NCBI GenBank assembly: GCA_038373865.1
Contig: JAXGGA010004482.1
Location: 23,890 to 87,889 of the forward strand
Direction of reading: 5' to 3'
Origin: Uloborus plumipes
Taxonomy: Eukaryota > Arthropoda > Arachnida > Araneae > Uloboridae
DNA length: 64,000 nucleotides
The notes under the pieces are model-generated. The model did no database searches, was not told where the DNA came from, and saw nothing but the letters and a program-made list of their open reading frames with translations. This document shows positions 24,201-36,000 of this stretch, piece after piece; the first letter of the stretch is position 1, and every line of letters begins with the position of its first letter. A program made the position numbers and the translations under genes.

Positions 24201-27200
24201 ATTTTTTAAAATGATATTTGAATACATTTTAGGCAGCGGCCCAAACGAGAGAATATTTTTAAGGGGGAGGGTGGCACTTTGAAAAAAAAAACTCCAACTC
24301 CCCCATCTCTTTGAGGGCTCTTCCCCGAAAATTTTGGAAATTATAGTCCTGAAAACGCAGTTTTAGACGTTCTCTTAGAGGACCTTGATATTAGATGGAG
24401 GTTTCTTACTAGAAATGCTTTGAAATTGTTGCCTCAAAAACTAATTTTAAGTTACTTTTGGCCAAGTTATGGAAGAAGGAACGGGTACCCGTTCCTTCTC
24501 CCATAACTTGGCCAAAAGTTAGTCCCACTTTCAGAAATTTTCCTTGAAAATATTTCAAAATTATCTCTGGCCCATTAAACAGAAAATTGGGGATTGGATC
24601 AGGGTTGCCAGATTTAAAAACTGTAAATACGGGACAGGTTCTTGGGGGGGGTGGGGGGGGTTGAGAAATGAAGTCTAAAGGTAGAATTTTTACAACCTTG
24701 ACTTTAATATTAAACGTTTCTCACAAAACAAATGAAGAAAAACAACAAGAAAATAATACACAATGATCATTTGAATAAAAACTTCTTTTTTTACCATTGC
24801 ATAGATTTTTTGGCATGAATATTAGTGGGAAAAGATTTAACACTAATTATTGGGAAAATTCGTGTTTCTGTTTTATTAAACCCCTTTTCTTGACGCAGGC
24901 CCATAATTTCAAATTTCGCCGGGGGAGGGGGGCAAAAGGTAAATTATACCAAATTTCAATGTAAATTATACCAAAAAAGTAAAAGCCACGCCACTAAATA
25001 CATTAATTTCCCAAAACCTGAGGGGAGGCAATTCACGACCCGTCCTGATGTCCCAAATGACGGGCCTGCTTTGGCGTGAAAGATATGATAGTCGTTTCTA
25101 CTGATGACTAATGTTTAGTACGTACTTTTTCAAAAAGCTAGAAGTACCAATGGGGAAGTTTGAATGCAAAATAATTTTAATGACTCATTAACAAAATTTC
25201 GATTACAATTGAGTAAACATATAATTAAACCTTACTACTTGAACTCACTATAAGAAGTTAATCGAAATCAAATTAAAAAAAATCAATATTTAATATATTT
25301 TGGGGAAAAACTGTACAGTTTTGTCAACATTATAACATGATAATTATTCTCATATAATGTCGGAAAATTCCCTTTTTTTAAATCATATTTGCTACTTGAT
25401 TTTACTGTTGCAATATTTTTTTCTAAGTTTTGATAGTCTTTAGGTTGCAATAAAGATCACAGTAATTTATATTTCTGTCGCTCATTGTAAAAATTATGTA
25501 TCTTCATGTTTCTAAAACTCGTAGTTTGCTAAATGGAATAACACTTAATTACATTTTTTAGTATAAAAGTGAAGAGAAGCAAATTTCAAAAGATTGAAAT
25601 TGACTGATTCAAAAAATCTAGTGACTAATAGTAGCTGAACACATATTTTTTCCATAAGTGAAAAATATAGAAGGGCTTTTTATATAATAAGGCATAGTAA
25701 AATCATTTACAAGGAGATACACTACTTTTACAACGAACGTTTGTTAAACTGATTGTCACAATAATTTCTGCTCTAAATGAATAAAGCACTAATATTATTT
25801 TAGAACAGAAAATATTTTAATTCAATCAATTTTCTTATCCCTTTATTTCACATTTTTTGTTTTGCTTCAGTATTTTTTGAAAATAATGTTTCGTTTTGTA
25901 AAACGCAGCTTCTAGCCAGAATACGGGACTTTAGCCGTCCCGTATCAGGGTTCCCCGGGACGGGGGACATTATTTCAAAAAACGGGACTGTCCCTTGAAA
26001 TCCGGGACGTCTGGCAACCCTGGATTGGATGCTATCTAGCAGAAAATTAAAAATATTAAATTCACAAAATGGCAATTTAAGGATTTCCCTGGTTTTGTCA
26101 ATTGGCTTTGTCTTCTGCCCCTTAGCTCCCTAGGCTTGAGCCCCTTAGCTACCCCGTAGGCGCCACTGATGATGAAAAGACTACTTATATAACCGTTTCA
26201 CTGCATGAGTGTAAGATTGTATTTAGTAGCGTTAAGGGCATTGAAGTTTGTTCAAAATTCAAGTTCCAAAGGAGCAATTTTAAATGATTTTCGATGTTTT
26301 TAGGTGTTTGAAGATTTTTTCCTGAAAATTTTTAAAAACTGAAACCCAGGAAACGACATTTTAGATACTCCCTTAATACTTTTTGTGGGATAAGGCTTTG
26401 GAGAAGTAAGATTTTGAACACGTTCTTATTTTCAGACGAAGTAGAAAAAAAAAGGGGGGGGGTGAAAGAAAGGGGAGAAGGGCACACAATTAATTGGCCA
26501 ATAATTTATATCGGTTGAAAATAAAAGTGTTGTGATTTCTTTTTGGAAAAAATTAAGATTTTCCCCCAACATTATTAATTTATTTTTATTCTTAAAATCG
26601 CTTAGTTTTAACAAAGCGCATTTTTTACTTCTCTTCAGTAATAAAGAATATTTAAAGAAAAATCATCAACTCGGCATTCTGTATTGTGGGCCCTAATTCT
26701 CTGGTTGCCGTTTTGGTTAGAGCAGTGTTTCACAACTTTTCTGAGCTCATCGCCTCCTTTAAGACGCTGACCGACACTTATCACCTCCCCCCCCCCTTCT
26801 TCCTCGAAAAAAAAGTAAGTGAACATCGATATTATTAAAAATAAAAGCAGTTTTAACCAATCACTTTTAAACTAAAAATATTAATAAATAAATAAAATAC
26901 CTTTATTTTTTTTTTATTTCACAAAGCGAACTGATAAGCATTTGATGGGTAATATTTAACTAAGATCATCGACGTACTTTTCAAAAACAGAAGTACATTT
27001 TTCAAGAAATTATTTTCCTTTCTACACTGGAATCTGGGGGAATTAAAATCAAGGAAACTCATTCATTAAAATCATTGAACATCATTCATAAAGTGGACAA
27101 TGAAATGACAAAATACTTCCTAAGGTTCAAGGAGGAAGCTCTTGAACTTTAATTAGTTTTTTCCCTAACTTGTGATTAATTGTCTGAACTCTGAACAACC

Positions 27201-30200
27201 GGTTTCGTACATGTTTACACACAAATTCGGTTTTCGCCACCCCTTTACTACTAGTGTTTTCTCTTCTAATAGGAATTTCAGAATATAGACACAGAAATTT
27301 ACTATTCCTCCAGAAGCGCTCTGAAGCTAAAGTCATAATATTGTAATTTTAAGTTATATTTGATGATGGGGGCATTTGGGTAGGAGGAAGGGGAGATATC
27401 GCATGATCTCACCTGGAAATGTTCCGCAACTTAAAGTCTAACAGTGGAATTTTAGGATCTTTTTGGTCTTTGTCAAGGAGGTTATGATAACCTTCTGATT
27501 CCGTGCTTCTTTTTAATTAGTTGCCCTCTAAAGTTGGCAGTCGGGGCACAGGTTCCGAATTTCCTCCATAAATCTAGCACTAGAAAGCACCTATCCTTTC
27601 GTTACGCCACTCGTGAAAAGATTAAAAATTGCCATCCACCTCTAGCTATGCGGGACGGTTTGCTATAACCTCTCGTGTGTTTTCTTTTTTAAGGCAAAAA
27701 GCTCAGAAATTATCTTGATTAAGTGTGTTTGTTGATTTTTGGAGAAAATAGGGCCTCATGGGTCCCCTTACATAAACGCCCCTGAAAAACTCATCGGGTG
27801 AAAAATGCTCTTATGTTTCCTTTTAACTTACGTGCTTATACAACTGATATTTTACGTTTCAAACTGGCAACTGTAAACATCGGTAGTGTTTTCTAGGAGA
27901 ACATTTCATTGTTGATGAATTTTAATAAGCCCGCCTCCAAATAAATAAGTAAATACCTCAATTGCCCCTTAAATGGGAGACCCCAGTACAATAAGGCCCT
28001 ACGAGGGGCCCCTATAGCCATAATATTTAAGTGGCGATAATCATTTAGAATTTTGATGCTGAGGCAGGCCGATTATGTTTTTTTTTCTTTTTTCTTTCTT
28101 TTTTTGACCCTGGATTTAAGATGTTCAACTCGACAGATGCTTAAATTTTTATAATAATTTACCTGACAGTAGTAGTTTTGGGAATGTATCTGATAACTTC
28201 AATAGAATAATAGAGATGTCAAAAGTTTCAGAAAGTTCTCCTACATCATAAATTGAACTAATCGTAGCAAAATCCTTTCAAAGAGATTAAACATCAGTTA
28301 AATATTGCCAATTAGCTTTTTATTTTGATATAGTTTTTTTTTTTTTTTTTAACATTTACCTAAAGGCGAAAATAATTTGTCGGCACGGGGCCCCTTGCTC
28401 CTACATCATAAATTGAACTAAACGTAGCACCATACCTTCGAACGGATTAAACACCATGTAAATATTGCCAATTATCTTCTTATTTTGATATGGTTTCTTT
28501 TAACATTTACCTAAAGGCGAAAATAATTTGTCGGCGCGGGTTCCCTTGCTCCTACATCATAAATTGAACTAAACGTAGCACCATACCTTCTTTTAACACC
28601 TACCTAAAGGCGAAAATAATTTGTCGGCGCGGGGCCCCTTACTCCTACATCATAAATTGAACTAAACGTAGCACCATACTTTCGGACGGATAAGGTAAGT
28701 ATTGCCAATTATCTTCTTATTTTGATATAGTTTCTTTTAACATTTACCTAAAAGTGAAAATAATTTGTCGGCGCGGGTCCCTTGCTCCTACATCATAAAT
28801 TGAACTAAACGTAGCACCATACTTTCGGACGGATTAAACACCATGTAAATATTGCCGATTATCTTCTTATTTTGATACGGTTTCTTTTAACATTTACCTA
28901 AAGGCGAAAATAATTTGTCGGCGCGGGGCCCCTTACTCCTACATCATAAATTGAACTAAACGTAGCACCATACTTTCGGACGGATTAAACACCATGTAAA
29001 TATTGCCAATTATCTTCTTATTTTGATATGGTTTCTTTTAACATTTACCTAAAGGCGAAAATAATTTGTCGGCGCGGGGCCCCTTGCTCCTACGTCATAC
29101 ATAGAACTAAACGTAGCACCATACTTTCAAACGGATTAAACACCAGGTAAATATTGCCAATTATCTTCTTATTTTGATATGGTTTCTTTTAACATTTACC
29201 TAAAGGCGAAAATAATTTGTCGGCGCGGGGCCCCTTGCTCCTACACCATAAATTGAACTAAACGTAGCACCATACTTTTAAACAGATTAAACATGAGTTA
29301 AATATTGCCAATTAGCTTTTTATTTTGATATAGTTTTTTTTCTCATATAAAGGCAAAAATAATTTGTCGGCGCGGGGTCCTTGCTAGAAGAAAGTCTTGC
29401 TAGAGCTGGGTCCGATTGGGCAAAATCGGTCCAATCGGCCTAAGACCGGCCCTGGGTGCCAAGGGACCAATGCACCCCCCAAGATTTTGTAAGACTATAA
29501 AAAATGGTGGCACCGAATTTTGAAAAAACATGTAACCTTCATGCAAATATGCTTCAGGTTTTTTCAATGAAAAATACTTTATGGACACTGAAATATTGTC
29601 ATATTATTTTCTGTTTTCGACAATAAGAAGCAAAACTAATTGTTATTCTGTAATTGTGGAAATGTAAGAGGAAAATGAGCGATGTACCCACGCCTTATTG
29701 TTCTTGCATGATATTCATTTTTGTGGCGAAAAAAAAAAATCTTTGAGCAACGTTCAATAGAAAAAATTAAATCTAAATACTGCGTTTTTAAAGTTTCACC
29801 ATATTTCTTGATTTTTTTTCTTTCTCATCACAGTGTCGATGTTCGATGTGCACCCACCAAAATCAATTCCTGGATACGCCACTGATGAGGTGTACTATAA
29901 AAGATAATAAAAAAACTGATCTTACTTTGCAAAGGAATGCGGAACATTTATAAGGTTTTTGTCTGCCTATTTTTACGTCCCGATTGCCCCATATAAGGGC
30001 TCAAAATGCAGAATTTTAAAACTTTTTTTCAAAAATTTCCCCGGGGGAGAAACCCCCGGACCCCACTAAAATTACAAATATTCTACCCTACTTAAAAGAA
30101 TTCATTGATCTCTCTTAATATCTCTACCCAAATAAAAGTCAGTCTGAAAAAAAAAAAAAAAAAAACCCACACACACACACAAACAAAAAGCATGTGTGTG

Positions 30201-32997
30201 GGGGGGGAGGGGGTGTCAGCAAGAAAAATACTTACAACACACTCAAATGTTTGTGTGTTTGGGCAATGTGCAAACTGGGCCCTCCCGAAATTTTTTTCTA
30301 CGACCTTGCCACAGCCCCTAAGTATGGAGGTGCCCTTTTCATCTTCTGTCCACCGCCCTCCCAAGACACCCAGCACGAGCCTGGCTTGAATATCTAGTCA
30401 TGTCATTTGCATGTTTTTTTCAGGCTTATCTCAATAATAGATGTGTGTTTGAGATAAGTGTCTCCCCCCCCCCTCTTATTTTCAAAGCCAAAACTATTTA
30501 ATTTCAGGTGGGGGAGGGGGAACTCTTAATGGATTTTTTTTTTTTTAAATAATCTTAAGAAAAAACTAGGTTAACATTAGAACTTAGCAAGAATTATAAA
30601 TTTATGAATAAATGCTTGTCATAATATTTTAGTAATAATAAATTGCATGGGGACGCATTTTCTTTGCTGTTTTAAATCCAAGAAAGGGTTTAGTGCTTCA
30701 AGTCAGTGGTATGGTACCTCTATAATATAGCTTTTGAAAATCATCATATACTAAATGCAATACGGTTAGAAGAAATGAAGAAATGAAAATAATAATAAGT
30801 ATTTTGCAACAAAAAGTAGTATCATAGCTAGAAAATTTTTCTGGACGATAACTTGAAAATTTAAAAAATAATAATTATTTTATAAAATAAATAATTACTC
30901 TAAGAAAAATTATCTCAAATAAACCTGATTTCTTACTTATTTTTTATGTATAATTTAGAAGAGATATTATTATTGACTATATTTGTTGATCACTTAGAAA
31001 TTAACAAAAACCCACTTTTGACAAAAACCCGGGTGGGTTTTTGTTGGTGGACCCGCCCAGATAAACCCGGGTGGGTTTTTCTGGGCTGGATCCACCTTTG
31101 CCAACCCTGATTATAAGTGTTTCAGTTGTTTGTATGTAACTGAATAAAAGATAAAATTCACGTCCTTTGCAAATCTAAAAGTAATACATTTTTTATACTA
31201 TTATTAATACTAAAGGCTAAACTATACTATATAAACTATTTTTTTATATTTCATGTTGATGTATTATAAGAGCATCTGAAAGCTGATTTTTTTGTTTTTT
31301 TAAACTAATTTAAAGATTATTTGTATATAGTTTGGTGTGTCGGCAGAAACTGAACAAAATGAAAATCTACTGATTTCCCATATGTTTGATACATAGGTAC
31401 AATTGTTAGGATGATGGAATAGAATTAGTATACAATTCAATTACATTATTTCTTGAAAAAAAATTCTTTTAAATGAACCATTTAGTCAAAACATAATGAT
31501 TGTATTTTGATCTTAATCTGGCAATCTCACAAAAAAAAATTATTTACATGTAGTACAAAAATTTTCCTCATTTGATTAGGGGGCCAGGAGAGTTCTTTCT
31601 GAAAATGTTTAAAATATTAGTTCCGGTAATGTGGTTTCAGGCGTCTCTAGTGATGTTTGAAGAAAGGAAGGTTCGGGGGGATTTCCATGAAAAATTTTAA
31701 AGGTTTGAAAGGGCGATAATTGTTGACTTTAGGGTAAGGGGGCTTAAAGTCTGTCCCGATCAATATTTAAAAAAAAGAAAAAGAAAACAATCCCCCGCCC
31801 CTGCATTTTTTTCAAAATTGAAATCACTTAGTTTTTCCAAAAAACATTCTTTTTTACTTTCTTTTACGTAGTAAAGGAAGTTTTGTGATTGCGAAAAAAA
31901 AAAGTAACTCAAATTTGGATCTAAATTTTGATCTTGCTCACCCTCGAATGAATGTTCAGCAGTTTTTTTGACCTGTCAGCTCGTGCATATGTACCTACCA
32001 GCATATGAACAGCCGAAAAATCCTTTTCAACCACCCAGGAGTTAATTTCGACGAGTTTTCTCGTGACATCTGTATGTGCGTATGTATGTGTGTCGCATAA
32101 CTCGAAAACTATATGCCATAGAAGCTTCTAGTTTGGTATGTAGGCTCTGAGGATGGTCTAGTTGTGCACCTCCCCTTGTGGTTGCATTCGAATGTTCCCA
32201 AGGGGGTGTTTTACCCCTTTTTTGGGGTAAATCAATATTAATTTTAATGCAAACTCAAGTGATATGAATTGGCGAGACCACTTGGCGATATGTCGCCAAG
32301 CTTTTGGTCGCCAAGTGTCTGAAGCTAACTTGGCGCCATATCGCCAAGTTGGCGATAAATTTGGCGAAAAAAATATTTTTTGAATTTGGGTTTAACTTGC
32401 CGATATTTTGCGAAAAATTCACTGAATGATATTAAAATCGGCAATATTTAGAAAATTAACCGCTGTAAAACATTTTTTGCATTGTTTCGTGGCAGATTAG
32501 GGGCGTAAATATTTGAATTGTTACCTTGCTCACTCCAAGCACTTTTTTTAACACTTAAGGCAACTACTAAGAAATTTACACGTAAAAGGAAGTAGTGTGG
32601 GGTCCATACAAGATTTTTTCTTTTCAATAATAAAGAATATTTAAAAAAAATCAATGCATCATTCTGTGTGGGACCCGGGCACCTATAGTGTTAGAAATAA
32701 AAAGTCGTTAGAGTCTTCTTTTGCTACTAAAAGTTTTGATTAGACGCCTAGATTTTCAATCCTGGGGCAAAATTTGCCACTGAAAGTTTTGGATCACATT
32801 AAGTTTTATCTTATCTAACACTGTAATTGAAATCCAAAGAATAAATTTTAAAAGGTTGTTTTCAAAGACATAAATTTTATCTCTAAAAGTCGTTTTCTTT
32901 TGCATATTTTACAGATTTGCTTTAGGCAGTTAGTGCGCAACATACAGCAGTGCATATCGGCAGTATGTTCATTCATATATATATATCTATCTATCTA

Positions 32998-33034
<37 letters not shown>

Positions 33035-36000
33035 TCGGATATGCATATTTGATTCATGAAAAATTGCGCCTAGGCTGTTCTTTTCACGCCTAGAAATATA
33101 AATTAGGTGTCATCATGGCACCTACATTTTAATTCTTATTTCTAACACTCTTTGTCTCTAAATTTCAAAGTCAACAATTTATAAAATTCTTCCGATGGAA
33201 TTGAGATGACAAATTTAAGTGTCTGAAAGAATAAAAGATAACATTAAAAAAAACTTCACAATTTTTTTCTTGTTTACTAATACACACACAAATGTTAGAG
33301 TAGATTTTAATCACGTATTACCTGAATTCACATTTCAAAAACATAGCTCCTAAATATGGTCAATGAAGAAAATGCGTGAATATGTTCACTCAGTAAAAAA
33401 TACAAACAGCTTTATAGCTTAAATTGTACAATTAATAATTTCTCATTATCATTCAAAAATAAATATTCTGCACTATAAAAAGAAATTCTGATACTCTGTA
33501 GTTAGTAACTTTTGTTCTGGCTTGCTTGGTATTTTGCTGAGCAGAATTTATTGAGAAATTGTGTGGTTTTTGGAAAATATAGCCCTTTGTAGGGCAGTTT
33601 AAAGATTTGCAACTGTACTTCATTTTGATTATTTCAAGCAAAATATAAATTTATTACTCTTATTGTGTTTTTTCCTTCTGAACTAAATTTTGCTTCTATT
33701 TTTATTGTCTCTTAATTAGCTATCCTCCAACTAGTTTTCCTCACAGTGCTCAAAATCCTTTGTCTGTAACTGAAGGTCCTAGTCAGTCAACTATGCCACA
33801 TTCATCTTTAGCATTGTCATTGCCTTTAGATGCAGGGGCCGATGCATTTCAGCAAGCAAATACAGAAAGTGGTGTCTGGGGCTGGCTCAAAGGAAAAGAT
33901 TTCCTCAACAAAGTTGCTGAAAAAGCTAAGGTGAGGAAAATGTTAATTATTTTACAAATACAAATACGACGACCAGCAACAGGCTTTGGGCCCAACAGGC
34001 TGGTCCTAGTCAAATTATAGACCCCGATGAAGATCAATGGCTTAAAACTATCTACTCCCTTGCTCCTTACCGCTCCTTCCGGTAAACTATTCCAAGTACC
34101 CACTACTCTGCTAAAATAGTAATTTTACCGAATTTCCAGGTTAGCCTGAGATTTAAACAGCTTATAACAATGACCCCTTGTCCTGCTTTCCGTGCAAAAA
34201 TTTAACCCAATAACATCTTTTTTTGATAAATTCAAACAACTGAATCATGTCCCCCCTGGTTCTCCTTTGCTCAAGATTATACATGTTAAGCATTCTAAGT
34301 CTAGAAATAGTCTAAATTAGAAAATCCATTCACTAACCTTGTAGTCCTCCTTTGTACCCTTTCCAATAAATTAATATCTTTCTTAAGATAAGGAGACCAA
34401 AACTGAACAGCATACTCTAAATGAGGTCTTATCAAACTTCTTTATAAAGGCAGAAGAACCTTCTTAGATTTGTTTGAAATAGATATCTTTATAAACCCAA
34501 GCATCCTATTGGCTTCGTTACTAGCTATGCTGCACTGTTGACTAAACTTGAAGTCTTGATTTATTAAGACACCTAGATCCATAACATTCTTTGCCTTACT
34601 AATGACTGAATCCTGTAAATAATAGCTTGTATGCTTATTTCCATGACCTAAATGCAGCATTTGATATTTGTCAGCGATGAAGATCAATGGCCCTCTTAAA
34701 AAACTATCTACTCCCTTGCTCCTTACCGCCTCTTCCGGTAAACTATTCCGAGTTCCCACCACTCAAACATTAATAATTTAACTGAAATTTCAGCTTAACA
34801 GTTCAAATAGTTATCCTTGAATGTTTTTAAGAGTTATGCTCAGCACCATTTGATGTTCCTGAATTAATTTCCTACTGTAAAAAATTAGATAGTCTTGAGA
34901 GAATTTTAATTAAAATGATAAAATGTCGAAAAGGAATGCAGTAAAGTGCCAGCTACCTGCCCTTCGGTTATTCTCAATTCCATGTTATCGGCCTTACCTA
35001 CAGCATTTACATTTTTTATTTCGTTAATGCAACAAAAATAATTGAAAAACAATATTTGGGCATAAATGTAGCTATGTCCTCTTAGCCCTTGTAGATGGGC
35101 AGCCACTGTCCCAATTCTCCCAACTCTCCCCCTACATATTTCTGGAATTTGTTAAGTTCTTGGAAAAGCATTTTTTTGTTGTTGTTGGAAGATGGGGAGG
35201 TTCTTTGGGGTATATAAAAATTATGCTTCCTACAGAAGCTCTAAACTGTGATCCCCCCCCCCCCTATTATTTTTCGATTTCAGGGTATTTGTTACACTTT
35301 ATCATATCATTGCCAAACCTGATCCTAATTACAAATCGAATCCAAAACTTCAAGAAAATAGTTTTTAGCCCATTCATAAATTTGACCTCCATAAATAAGT
35401 GCCGGCATGGGCCTGTGAGTCCGTACTTGGGCCTGTGTCTTTTTGTGGAAAAAAAAATGATTTTCTTGTAATTTTTTTTTTTTTTTTGGTAAAATAGTTT
35501 TGTTAATTTTTAGAAAAATATTTTTTTTTGCTCCTTTTTTAGTAAAAGAATTTTTTTCGCTATTTTTTTTTTTTTAGTTTGGGTGGTGCACCCCTACATG
35601 TGACCCTACCGGCATCTATGCCTCCACAGTCTGTTTTTGAGATTGTTGAAGTTCTGTATTTTCATAACATAGTTTCTGTTTCCAAGCTCACTTAAAATTT
35701 GTTACTTAGGCATCCATTAAGTTGAGTATTTTCTTTTTCATTAAAATTTAGTTTACAATAAAATGTAAAAGCAGTGTTTTTTTCCTTGATTTTCCTCTGT
35801 GATTGAATGGTTTATTAATATTAACACTGAAGAAAGAAAATGAAAAATTGTCGAATTTATGCTATGTTTTTGTTAAATATTTAAATGGCTTTCTTCTTTT
35901 GTAGAGCTCTGTGGATTCTGTTATTACTACACTAGATCCAGGAATGAAAGAAATTATCAGTAAGATAAATGTTACTTTTATTTTTCTGTTATATTTAAAG

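Larger units (their letters stand above)
23692..29454. mobile_element. hAT-type element nested in the MITE, TSD GGTGCCAA
   Basis: The ends CAGGGCCGGCCTTAG and the inverted CAGGGCCGGTCTTAG are flanked by GGTGCCAA (23684-23691 and 29455-29462). The 5.8 kb interior holds another hAT-type element (24600-26022) and a 151-bp tandem array (28239-29391). No hAT transposase was recognised, so it is probably non-autonomous. A 35-bp direct repeat (TGATGATGAAAAGACTACTT..) occurs at about 23893 and 26168. Confidence 0.85.
23660..29884. mobile_element. hAT-type MITE inside Tc1, TSD ATGAGGTG
   Basis: The ends CAGTGGTGTATCCAGG and the inverted CAGTGGCGTATCCAGG are flanked by the 8-bp duplication ATGAGGTG (23652-23659 and 29885-29892). 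Without the nested element it would be only about 450 bp (23660-23691 and 29463-29884), with no coding capacity. Confidence 0.85.
21968..29892 (-). mobile_element. Tc1-type transposon with IR/DR ends, interrupted by hAT elements
   Basis: The left end CACCTCATATTCAAAATATTAGAA follows TA (21966-21967). The right end is its inverse, completed by the bases at 29885-29892 and followed by TA (29893-29894). A second copy of the CAAAATATTAGAAT motif lies about 220 bp inside each end (22197 and about 23417-23435), giving the IR/DR layout known from Sleeping Beauty-type Tc1 elements. It encodes a damaged Tc1 transposase on the minus strand. A hAT-type MITE and everything in it (23660-29884) sits 8 bases from the right end. 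Confidence 0.85.
11234..31109. mobile_element. hAT-type element swollen to 19.9 kb by nested insertions, TSD ATTATAAG
   Basis: The left end CAGGGTTGGCAAAAACCC and the right end (inverted CAGGGTTGGCAAAGGTGG) are flanked by the exact 8-bp duplication ATTATAAG (11226-11233 and 31110-31117). Both subterminal regions carry repeats of GGGTTTTTCTGGG and a CCCGGGT motif. The original element was non-autonomous; no hAT transposase is visible. Within it lie the copia element (12591-19146), a palindromic element (20453-21087) and a Tc1 element (21968-29892) with its own nested insertions. Superfamily assignment rests on the CAGGG termini and duplication length. Confidence 0.75.
31271..33719. other. Remainder of PRRC1 intron 2, no gene
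   Basis: This is non-coding sequence with a cluster of palindromic TTGGCGA motifs at 32270-32350, a TA/CTAT microsatellite at about 32976-33031, and old repeat fragments. The 3' splice site of intron 2 closes it. Confidence 0.5.

Noticed and set aside
28239..29391. CRISPR-like array
   Set aside because: The units are 151-bp near-identical tandem copies with no separate spacers, in a eukaryotic transposon.
30092..30397. Overlapping open frames of 94 codons on both strands
   Set aside because: They are produced by the poly-A/(CA)n/poly-G simple repeat and have no domain or splice context.
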